Below are positions 1 to 7,263 of a DNA stretch of 64,000 bases, piece by piece. This stretch comes from an uncultured Apibacter sp. (lineage in GTDB: Bacteria > Bacteroidota > Bacteroidia > Flavobacteriales > Weeksellaceae). Where the stretch lies: NCBI GenBank assembly GCA_945280365.1, contig CALYQD010000003.1:62001-126000 (forward strand). Direction: 5' to 3'. Position 1 is the first letter of the stretch; each line of letters opens with the position of its first letter. Under the pieces are notes generated by a model. It was not told the DNA's origin and did no database searches. It worked only from the letters and a program-made list of their open reading frames with translations. Both the position numbers and the translations under genes were made by a program.

Positions 1-1
1 A

Positions 2-541
2 AAAAAGAAAGGACAAGTAATTGATTTAAGACATATATTATTAATGTCCGTTCCTAATCAAGAAGAAATTAAAACAGCTTTGGAAAAGTTAGAAAAAATT
101 AAAGCTGATATTAAAGCAGAAAAAATAACATTTAATCAGGCTGCCTTAAAATATTCAGATGATAAATATACAAAATATAATGGAGGAATATTATCTAATT
201 CTCAAACTGGAGATAATAGATTTGAAAAAATAAAATTACCAACAAAAGTATTGTATAACCTATCAGGATTAGGAAAAGGTGATATATCCGAAGTTTTTGA
301 AGATAAAGAAAATAATAGAACAGTTGTTAAATTATTAAAAATTACAGACGTTATACCAGCTCATAAAATGAATTTAGAAATAGATTATAACAGAATTAAA
401 AGTTTTGCACAGAAGACTAAAGAAAATGAAGTTATAGAAAAATGGGTGAAAGCTCAAATACCTTCAACATTTATTACCGTACAAGACGAGTACAAAAAAT
501 GTAATTTTTCAATCGATTGGTTACAAAAAAAACAAAGATAA
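2..541 (+). CDS. PPIC-type peptidylprolyl isomerase, C-terminal part (5' end outside window)
   Basis: The reading frame is open from base 2, before the first ATG at 44, so the gene enters from the left and only its C-terminal 179 codons are visible. The first residues (DLRHILL) match the opening strand of a parvulin/PPIC domain. The conserved core follows: a Phe-x-x-x-Ala-x-x-Tyr-Ser-x-Asp helix, a Gly-Gly turn, and a Gly-Asp-Ile-Ser-glu segment. A Pro-Ala-His-Lys motif and a charged helix ending in W-V-K-A-Q-I-P-S-T-F-I close the protein, as in SurA-like periplasmic chaperones of flavobacteria. By family it isomerises prolyl bonds in outer-membrane protein precursors. The exact SurA-type paralogue cannot be settled without the N-terminus. 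Confidence 0.8.
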   Translation, partial: KKKGQVIDLRHILLMSVPNQEEIKTALEKLEKIKADIKAEKITFNQAALKYSDDKYTKYNGGILSNSQTGDNRFEKIKLPTKVLYNLSGLGKGDISEVFEDKENNRTVVKLLKITDVIPAHKMNLEIDYNRIKSFAQKTKENEVIEKWVKAQIPSTFITVQDEYKKCNFSIDWLQKKQR

Positions 542-562
542 TTTTATAATTTTATATTAATG

Positions 563-587
563 AAAGCTCGGAAATCCGAGCTTTTTA
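563..587 (+). terminator. Rho-independent terminator after the isomerase gene
   Basis: A 9-bp perfect stem (AAAGCTCGG / CCGAGCTTT) with a 4-base loop is followed by a T run, 21 bases after the stop codon. Confidence 0.8.
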
Positions 588-887
588 ATTTATTCAACAT
601 TTATATATAATTAAAAGTAATTTTTATTATTTTAATATTATAAATTAATTGATAAATAAAACTAAAATCAAATCATAGAGATTATTAATTATATAAATTA
701 GTATATAACTTTTAAGTAAATTATTACAAACTAAATCAGATAAATTATAATTTATGAAAAAGTATCATATATTTGAAAAATATTTGAACTATTGAAAAAA
801 AATTTATATCTATAAAGTTAGATTGAATTAATAATTAATTATTTTAAAACTTTATCACTTCATACTCATATACCATTGTTACATAAT
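588..887. other. AT-rich intergenic region
   Basis: No gene is visible. One perfect -7-like box (TATATTTG, 768-775) lies about 110 bases before the methyltransferase start. Its -33 partner is not clear, so it is only a candidate promoter. Confidence 0.4.
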
Positions 888-2084
888 ATGTATTCCAACA
901 AAGATTCCTTTATAATGCAAGCAAAAACATTTTATGGTTTGGAAGATATGCTTGTGCAAGAGCTCAAACAATTAGGAGCTTCTAAAATTATAAAGAAAAA
1001 TAGAGCAGTAGAATTTTATGGTGACTTAGGATTTTTATATAAGGCTAATTATTCTCTAAGAACAGCATTAAAAATATTAGTTCCAATATGGCATTTTAAA
1101 GCTAAAAATGAAATTGTCTTTGAAAAAGAAATAAATAAAATTCCCTGGGAAAATTACTTTTATAATTCACAAACATTTGCCATAGATTCAACAGTATATT
1201 CCGAATATTTCAAACATTCACAATATATCATGTTAAAAATGAAAGATTGTATAGTGGATCGTTTTAGGAAAAAATTTGGTAAAAGACCTGATGTTGAAAG
1301 ATTCAATCCAGATATTAAGCTGCATCTGCATATAAGCAATCAAGATGTGACCATTTCTTTAGATAGTAGCGGGGATCCTCTCTTTAAAAGAGGGTATAGA
1401 AAATCTCATTTTGAAGCTCCAATAAATGAAGTTTTAGCAGCAGGATTATTGAATATTGCTGGATGGGATGGAAAAGGAAATTTTTTAGATCCTATGTGCG
1501 GATCAGGAACTTTATTAATTGAAGCTGCTATGATGGCATTAAATATTCCACCACAACTACATAGAAAAAAATTTGGATTTACTAATTGGAAAAATTTTGA
1601 TTTAGAATTATTCAATCAAATAAAAGATACGAGAATAAATAGAATTAAAGACTTTTCAGGTAAAATTTTTGGATATGATGTTTCTAATAAAGCATTACTT
1701 TGTGCCAAAGAAAATATAGAGGCTGCAGATTTAACTGAATTCATTGAATTAAAAAATCAAGATTTTTTTACCTCTAAAAAAGAACAATACCCTTTATTAA
1801 TAGTTTTTAATCCTCCTTATGATGAAAGAATTTCAATTACTACAGAGAACTTTTATAAAAATATAGGAGATACTTTAAAAAATAATTATAAAAATGTATT
1901 TTCATGGTTTATAACTTCAGATTTGGAAGCTTATAAAAAAATTGGATTAAGACCATCGAAAAAAATTAAAATTTTTAATGGAAAATTAGAATGTCGCCTT
2001 TTCCAATATGATATTTATGAAGGAAGTAATAAAACTAAAAATAATAAGATAAATAACAGTGGAAATTTAAAATTTAATTTTTAA
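888..2084 (+). CDS. THUMP-domain class I SAM-dependent RNA methyltransferase (RlmL N-terminal type)
   Basis: A 398-residue protein. The N-terminal third has the ferredoxin-like/THUMP layout (M-Q-A-K-T-F-Y-G-L-E-D at the start). The C-terminal Rossmann domain has motif I (DPMCGSGTLLIEAA) and the NPPYDER catalytic motif of N-modifying nucleic-acid methyltransferases. By family it methylates a base in 23S rRNA, like the m2G2445 half of RlmL, but lacks the second RlmK-like domain of the enterobacterial fusion. I chose the ATG at 888; a TTG at 876 and an ATG at 915 are alternatives, and homologues usually carry a few residues before the M-x-A-K-T motif. The last 20 residues are rich in Asn and Lys and probably disordered. 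Confidence 0.85.
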   Translation: MYSNKDSFIMQAKTFYGLEDMLVQELKQLGASKIIKKNRAVEFYGDLGFLYKANYSLRTALKILVPIWHFKAKNEIVFEKEINKIPWENYFYNSQTFAIDSTVYSEYFKHSQYIMLKMKDCIVDRFRKKFGKRPDVERFNPDIKLHLHISNQDVTISLDSSGDPLFKRGYRKSHFEAPINEVLAAGLLNIAGWDGKGNFLDPMCGSGTLLIEAAMMALNIPPQLHRKKFGFTNWKNFDLELFNQIKDTRINRIKDFSGKIFGYDVSNKALLCAKENIEAADLTEFIELKNQDFFTSKKEQYPLLIVFNPPYDERISITTENFYKNIGDTLKNNYKNVFSWFITSDLEAYKKIGLRPSKKIKIFNGKLECRLFQYDIYEGSNKTKNNKINNSGNLKFNF

Positions 2085-2142
2085 TATGTAAAATTTATTA
2101 TATATTTCGCTTTTTAAATAACTAATTTAGTAATTATAAATT

Positions 2143-3105
2143 ATGAAAGTCGCTTTAATATCTTTAGATTATTACGGATATGATAAATATATTATATCTG
2201 CAATGAAAAAATTAGGCATAGAGGCGATTCATATTGATATTTATGCTAATAGATACCAGTATCCGAATTTATTTGATCGTTTAAAGAATTTAATTAATAA
2301 ATCTTTTTTTAATATCAATATAAAAAGGTATCATCTAGATAAATTAATTAGAGAAAAATTATCTAATTACGATAAATTTGATAAAATTATTATTATACAT
2401 GCCGAATGGTTGTCTCCTGAAACATTAACTTTTTGTAAATTGAAAAGTAATCAGATGATAGCCTATCATTATGATGGGGTAGAACGAATGCCAGCTATTT
2501 CCAATACTTTTGAATTTTTTGATAAAATTTATAGTTATGATAAAAAAGATGTTGAAAAATATAAGCTAAAATTTATTCCAAACTATATTTATGAACAATT
2601 TGATGAAAAAAAATTGAATGAAGAAAGAAAAGCTTTTAATATATGTTCTTTAGATAAAAGAACACCTGTACTTGAGAAAATAGCAAAAGTTTTAGATAGT
2701 AAAAATTATCCCTATGAATTTATTGTCGTAAACAGAAGACAAATAAACTTATATACGCCAAAAATAAAAACTAAAATCAATTATTTAAATAAGATGGTCT
2801 CAAGAGAAGAATCCCTTGAAAAAATTAAGACATCTAATCTTATGATTGATATACAAAGACTTGAACAAACAGGATTAACTTTTAGGGTATTTGAATCATT
2901 GGGTTATCACAAAAAACTTATAACGACCAATAAAGACATCGTAAATTATGATTTTTATAATCCTAACAACATATTGCTTATCGACCCCGATAATATTATA
3001 ATTCCCGATGAATTTTTAAATACAGAATATCAGAAACTGCCTAATTATATTTTAGATAAATACCATGTTAATACTTGGGTTAAAAATATATTAGAATTAA
3101 ATTGA
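2143..3105 (+). CDS. Glycosyltransferase-like protein (CgeB/DUF3880-like fold)
   Basis: A 320-residue cytoplasmic protein with no signal peptide or membrane helix. It opens with a Rossmann-like strand (M-K-V-A-L-I-S-L-D-Y-Y-G) and has an alternating strand/helix layout. A segment H-Y-D-G-V-E-R-M is followed by F-D-K-I-Y-S-Y-D and a later F-R-V-F-E-S-L-G-Y-H motif. The F-E-x-L-G motif is typical of GT-B glycosyltransferases, where it contacts the nucleotide sugar. Related flavobacterial proteins are annotated as lipopolysaccharide biosynthesis or CgeB-like. It stands alone between a methyltransferase and rimO, so its glycan target cannot be inferred. Function is inferred from fold-level resemblance only. 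Confidence 0.5.
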   Translation: MKVALISLDYYGYDKYIISAMKKLGIEAIHIDIYANRYQYPNLFDRLKNLINKSFFNINIKRYHLDKLIREKLSNYDKFDKIIIIHAEWLSPETLTFCKLKSNQMIAYHYDGVERMPAISNTFEFFDKIYSYDKKDVEKYKLKFIPNYIYEQFDEKKLNEERKAFNICSLDKRTPVLEKIAKVLDSKNYPYEFIVVNRRQINLYTPKIKTKINYLNKMVSREESLEKIKTSNLMIDIQRLEQTGLTFRVFESLGYHKKLITTNKDIVNYDFYNPNNILLIDPDNIIIPDEFLNTEYQKLPNYILDKYHVNTWVKNILELN

Positions 3106-3153
3106 TCAAATTATTTGTTTTACACTAATAATTTTCATTTATAAAAATATAAA

Positions 3154-3161
3154 TAACTTTG
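3154..3161 (+). promoter_or_regulatory. Bacteroidota -7 box before rimO
   Basis: TAACTTTG fits TAnnTTTG exactly and lies 20 bases before the ATG. The -33 TTTG is not well preserved at the expected spacing. Confidence 0.5.
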
Positions 3162-3181
3162 CATTATAAAAATAACAGCAA

Positions 3182-4489
3182 ATGCGAACAAAATCTATTG
3201 GGAAAAAAAAAATTAACGTTATAACTTTAGGCTGTTCTAAAAATATTTATGATTCCGAAATTCTAATTAACCAATTAAAATCTAACCATAAAGATGTTGT
3301 TCACGAACAAAATGGTGACATTGTTGTTATTAATACTTGTGGTTTTATTGATAACGCAAAAGAAGAAAGTATTAATACCATCTTAGAATGTGTAAAACAG
3401 AAAGACGAAGGTATTATTGAAAAAGTTTTTGTAACAGGATGTCTTTCGGAAAGATATAAGCCGGATTTAGAAAAGGAAATTCCTGATGTTGATCAATATT
3501 TTGGAACCCGCGAACTACCTTTGCTATTAAAAGCACTAGGAGCAGATTATAAACATGAACTGGTAGGAGAGAAGCTGATAACTACTCCAAGGCATTATGC
3601 ATACCTGAAAATTTCTGAAGGTTGCGATAGGCCTTGTAGTTTCTGTGCAATTCCATTAATAAGGGGCAAGCATGTATCAACTCCAATTGAAGATTTAATA
3701 AAGGAAGCAAAATCGTTAGCTCAAGGGGGCACTAAAGAATTAATTCTAATAGCTCAAGATTTAACATATTATGGATTAGACCTGTATAAAAAAAGAGCAT
3801 TAGCTGATTTATTAAAAGAATTGATCAAAGTGGAGGGTATTGAGTGGATTCGTTTACATTATGCATTTCCTACAGGTTTTCCTATAGAGGTATTAGAGTT
3901 AATGAAAAAAGAACCCAAAATTTGTAATTATATTGATATTCCTCTTCAACATATTTCGAGCGATATACTCCAATCTATGAAAAGAGGAACTACAAAAGAA
4001 AAAACAAATAAATTACTTTCAGAATTCCGATTACATGTACCAGATATGGCAATAAGAACAACCTTAATTGTTGGCTATCCGGGTGAAACGGAAGAACATT
4101 TTCAAGAATTGAAAAATTGGATCATTGAACAAAGATTTGATCGTTTAGGATGCTTTTCATATTCTCATGAAGAAAATACATCCGCTTTTTCTTTAGAAGA
4201 TTCCGTTCCAGAAGAAAAAAAAACAAGACGTGTCAATGAAATAATGGAAATACAATCTCAGATTTCCTGGGAATTAAATCAAAAAAAAATAGGCAAAACA
4301 TTTACCTGCATTATTGACAGAAAAGAAGGAGAATATTATGTTGCTAGAACAGAGTATGATTCGCCAGATGTTGATAATGAAGTTTTAATATCTGCCACTG
4401 ATATTTATTTATCAATAGGTAGTTTTGTTACAGTTAAGATTAACCTCGCAGAAGATTTTGATCTCTATGGTGAAATAGTTAATAAATAA
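3182..4489 (+). CDS. rimO: Ribosomal protein S12 methylthiotransferase RimO
   Basis: Radical-SAM enzyme that adds a methylthio group to the conserved Asp of ribosomal protein S12. All three domains are present in 435 residues. The N-terminal MTTase domain has cluster cysteines C18, C53 and C87. The radical-SAM barrel carries CxxxCxxC (C148, C152, C155). A C-terminal TRAM domain binds the substrate. The opening (N-V-I-T-L-G-C-S-K-N) and A-I-P-L-I-R-G-K-H separate RimO from the tRNA enzyme MiaB. Own -7 box upstream and a strong terminator downstream suggest a single-gene unit. Confidence 0.96.
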   Translation: MRTKSIGKKKINVITLGCSKNIYDSEILINQLKSNHKDVVHEQNGDIVVINTCGFIDNAKEESINTILECVKQKDEGIIEKVFVTGCLSERYKPDLEKEIPDVDQYFGTRELPLLLKALGADYKHELVGEKLITTPRHYAYLKISEGCDRPCSFCAIPLIRGKHVSTPIEDLIKEAKSLAQGGTKELILIAQDLTYYGLDLYKKRALADLLKELIKVEGIEWIRLHYAFPTGFPIEVLELMKKEPKICNYIDIPLQHISSDILQSMKRGTTKEKTNKLLSEFRLHVPDMAIRTTLIVGYPGETEEHFQELKNWIIEQRFDRLGCFSYSHEENTSAFSLEDSVPEEKKTRRVNEIMEIQSQISWELNQKKIGKTFTCIIDRKEGEYYVARTEYDSPDVDNEVLISATDIYLSIGSFVTVKINLAEDFDLYGEIVNK

Positions 4490-4580
4490 AATTTGTATAC
4501 TATTATTTTTTGATGATAGTTAAAAATTCATAAGTAAAATTATTTTATTAAGGTATAACTTTTTAATCCTAAAAAATTAA

Positions 4581-4620
4581 AATAATAAGGGTAAAATTGA
4601 AAAATTATACCCTTATTATA
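4581..4620 (+). terminator. Terminator hairpin downstream of rimO
   Basis: The long inverted repeat AATAAGGGTA / TACCCTTATT extends further into flanking A/T pairs and is followed by AT-rich sequence. Confidence 0.65.
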
Positions 4621-4635
4621 TAATTTAATTTATTT

Positions 4636-5136
4636 ATATTATTATTTTAAATAATAAAGTAGTTACTGGCTGAATAGTATGTGCTTTTTTAGTAGTCTCT
4701 ATGCTGGCTTCAGATAATCCTAAATATTTAATTTTACCTTCTTGCATCAAATCTTTAATAGTCCGGTTTCATCTTATATAGGAACAGTTTTATCTAATCT
4801 ATGCTGATAATAAAGGTCTAAATAATCCGTTTTTTCAGTCTTTTAAATGAACCTTCTAATGCTTTATGTATACTTTGTCTGAGTAAGAATTTTTCCATCT
4901 AAAAATATAAATTTGAAATTATTATTTTATTTTTAAAGTATTTTACTGCTTAATCCACAACCTCTACATTGGTAAATGGACTGTAAACCTCGCTATATCA
5001 AAAAAAAATATGCTGATTGTAGTAATTTTATAGCATTCTATTTATTTGTGGAAGGTCTCAATCCATGACTGAGTCCCACACATCCTAGTCCTATTTCAGA
5101 AACTTCAAGATTATTTTTTTTCTAACTTTCTTGTAT
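4636..5136 (-). pseudogene. Aldo/keto reductase, decayed
   Basis: Read on the minus strand, frames with several stops and deletions give clear aldo/keto reductase pieces in order. N-L-E-V-S-E-I-G-L-G-C-x-G-L-S-H-G comes first, then E-V-Y-S-P-F-T-N-V-E and a K-Y-F-K-N-K-I-I-I-S strand. L-E-G-S-F-K-R-L-K with the D-L-Y-Y-Q-H region follows, and finally Q-E-G-K-I-K-Y-L-G-L-S-E-A-S and I-Q-P-V-T. These match the NADPH-dependent oxidoreductases of the AKR13-like group. About half of the usual 330 residues remain, the C-terminal third is missing, and no frame is open across it. The neighbouring AraC remnant is divergent and probably once regulated it. Confidence 0.85.
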
Positions 5137-5194
5137 TCGTATAAAATATTTAAAAATCAAGTTTTCTTTACATTTGATTTCACGGACAAAATTT

Positions 5195-5766
5195 CGTTCA
5201 AGCTTATAAGAAAATTAGATGAATTGAAACTGTTAATCCACTAGTAAATGTTATAGATTTATCGAAATCCAAACTCATTCCTTCTCATACTTTCAATAAT
5301 AGCGTATATGGAATATTTTTTAAAGAATCTAAAATGTGGATAATTGAAATATGGAAGAAATAATTATGATTTTAAAGAAGATACTTTAGTTTTCATTTCT
5401 TCAAGACAAATAATATAAGTTAAATCTAAAGCTACTACATGTACACCTAAGGCTGGTCATCATTATTTCATCCTGATTTAATTATAGGTACTCAACTAGG
5501 AAAGGAAATAATAAAAATACTCCTTTTTCCTATGACACTAATGAAGCCTTACATTTTTTGACGACGAAAAACAAATAGTTTTAGAATGTCTTAAAAATAT
5601 AAATTCTGAAATAGACCAACCTTTAGATAAACATAGTAAAACGCTTATAACTTTTAATATAGAATTATTATTAAATTATAGTTCTCGTTTATTTGATCGG
5701 CAATTTGTTACACGAGACCCAATTAATAAGGGTATAATAGAAAAGTTTAAAAAAAATTATTTATAG
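5195..5766 (+). pseudogene. AraC-family transcriptional regulator, decayed
   Basis: Plus-strand fragments in shifting frames, with several in-frame stops, spell the N-terminal sensor half of flavobacterial AraC regulators. They read H-P/N-P-L-V-N-V-I-D-L-S-K, then Y-D-F-K-E-D-T-L-V-F-I-S and H-P-D-L-like pieces, K-Q-I-V-L-E-C-L-K-N-I, D-K-H-S-K-T-L-I and L-L-L-N-Y-S-S-R-L-F-D-R-Q-F. The remnant ends at a stop near 5766, before the two helix-turn-helix motifs, so the DNA-binding half is lost. It lies head to head with the aldo/keto reductase remnant, a common regulator/target arrangement. Confidence 0.8.
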
Positions 5767-5875
5767 AAATATAAATTAATTTTTATATTCCATTTTTTAT
5801 TATTAAAAATAATGAGTTTTAAATTCAATATAATTTTCAATTAATAAAGTTATCATAAAAGATAAAATAAGATAT

Positions 5876-5912
5876 AAAAAAAGCTCCGATTTTCTATAAA
5901 CCGGAGCTTTTT
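5876..5912. terminator. Terminator downstream of the RlpA gene
   Basis: An A run, AAAGCTCCG, a 13-base loop, CGGAGCTTT and a T run can act in both directions. It serves the minus-strand RlpA gene ending at 5945. Confidence 0.75.
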
Positions 5913-5944
5913 ATGCCATATAAATTAAATATTTCAACCTCTAT

Positions 5945-6418
5945 TTATAATATTTCATAATTAACATTTATTACCCCATTATTTAGGTTAGTTAATTCTG
6001 CAAAGGCAGCTTTACTTAAATCAAATTCTCTTTTAGGCACAAATGGTCCACGATCCGTAATACGAACAATAACTTCTTTACCATTTTTAGGATTAATAAT
6101 TTTAACTTTAGTTCCAAATGGTAAAGTTTTATGTGCAGCAGTAAAATCATACATATTATACCTTTCTCCACTAGAAGTTAGCCTTCCATGAAATTTCCCT
6201 CCATACCAAGATACCCGTCCAGATAAAGTTGATTTTTCAGTAGAATCATTATTTTCTTTATAAGTATTACTTGCTAAAGTGTCGCTTTTGTAATTTATTT
6301 TAATAGTGTCGCTTGGAATATTAGAAAAGGTAGAAGCCTCTGCTAATTCTTCGTTGTGGAAAATCGTAAATGATAGTGACACTAATAAAATCATTAATGC
6401 TAAAGTTACTTTCTTCAT
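5945..6418 (-). CDS. RlpA-like double-psi beta-barrel protein
   Basis: A 157-residue exported protein with an N-terminal hydrophobic signal segment (residues 5-20). A linker precedes one RlpA/DPBB domain over the last 90 residues. Visible family motifs are G-x-x-S-W-Y-G-x-x-F-H-G, T-A-A-H-K-T-L-P-F-G-T-x-V, and V-x-I-T-D-R-G-P-F with a D-L-S-x-A-A-F helix. RlpA proteins bind or cleave naked glycan strands at the division septum. There is no SPOR domain and no lipobox cysteine, so it is a minimal periplasmic version. A perfect -7 box lies 26 bases before the ATG. Confidence 0.88.
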   Translation of the reverse strand: MKKVTLALMILLVSLSFTIFHNEELAEASTFSNIPSDTIKINYKSDTLASNTYKENNDSTEKSTLSGRVSWYGGKFHGRLTSSGERYNMYDFTAAHKTLPFGTKVKIINPKNGKEVIVRITDRGPFVPKREFDLSKAAFAELTNLNNGVINVNYEIL

Positions 6419-6443
6419 ATTTTAGTTTTACTCATTGATTATG

Positions 6444-6451
6444 CAAAATTA
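6444..6451 (-). promoter_or_regulatory. Bacteroidota -7 box before the RlpA gene
   Basis: TAATTTTG on the minus strand fits TAnnTTTG exactly, 25 bases upstream of the ATG at 6418. The -33 element is weak. Confidence 0.5.
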
Positions 6452-6704
6452 CAACCTCAAAATCTAAAATAAAGTTACCATTATATTCATTGACCAGATA
6501 TGTATTAAGTCAAACTTCTGCATTTACGATAAATAAAGGGTTTAGATAAGCTTGTTAAAAAAATGTTAAATTATCTTGATTTTGTTAATTTTTTTTGCTT
6601 TTCATAATAAAATAGATTTTCATATTAAAAAATGATTCCTTTATTAATAAATAAATATAAATATATATTATTACTTTTGGCAAAATAAATGTAACTATAT
6701 AATA

Positions 6705-7205
6705 ATGAAAAAAAACTTATTTTACTTTCTAATCTTTTTAGTTGTTATATCCTGTAATTCTATAGATGAAAAGAAAAATATAAAAGCTGTAGAAGAATTT
6801 TATAAAATATATGCTCAGAGAGATGATGCAAAAAAACTGATGAGCTTTTATTCTGATTCGCAACCTAAATGGGTTGATGCCGTTTCTCAGTCATTAATAG
6901 AAGGTAAAAATAATATTTTGGAAATGTATGAAACAAGCTGGAAAGATAAAAACTTTAAAAAACATCAGGATTATCCTGAAAGCATAATTATTAATGAAAT
7001 TGTTTCTAATGATAGTATTGTTGCGGTAAGCGGACGATATAATCCTTATTATTATAATGAAAAATTAATACCGGAAATGAATTTTACTTCCTGGATATAT
7101 TTTGATAAAGAAGGTAAAATTAAAAAACAAATTGAGTGGATGCAATATACTTTAAATGATTTAAAAGATATTATAAATTTCAAACAAAATGCAGAAATAA
7201 ATTAA
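6705..7205 (+). CDS. Putative lipoprotein with NTF2/SnoaL-like fold
   Basis: A 166-residue protein. A short hydrophobic leader ends in a lipobox (V-I-S-C, Cys about residue 17), so it is likely lipid-anchored. The mature part matches the general pattern of SnoaL/NTF2-like proteins: an opening helix with V-E-E-F-Y-K-I-Y-A, a helix with L-M-S-F-Y-S-D, and late beta strands ending in I-E-W-M-Q-Y. No catalytic residues can be assigned. It lies 58 bases upstream of alaS, which has its own -7 box. Confidence 0.6.
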   Translation: MKKNLFYFLIFLVVISCNSIDEKKNIKAVEEFYKIYAQRDDAKKLMSFYSDSQPKWVDAVSQSLIEGKNNILEMYETSWKDKNFKKHQDYPESIIINEIVSNDSIVAVSGRYNPYYYNEKLIPEMNFTSWIYFDKEGKIKKQIEWMQYTLNDLKDIINFKQNAEIN

Positions 7206-7232
7206 TTTTATAATACGAAATTGTAAAATTAT

Positions 7233-7240
7233 TATTTTTG
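7233..7240 (+). promoter_or_regulatory. Bacteroidota -7 box before alaS
   Basis: TATTTTTG fits TAnnTTTG exactly, 23 bases upstream of the alaS ATG. The -33 side is only T-rich. Confidence 0.5.
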
Positions 7241-7263
7241 TAGCTCCTAAACCAAGTAGTAAA

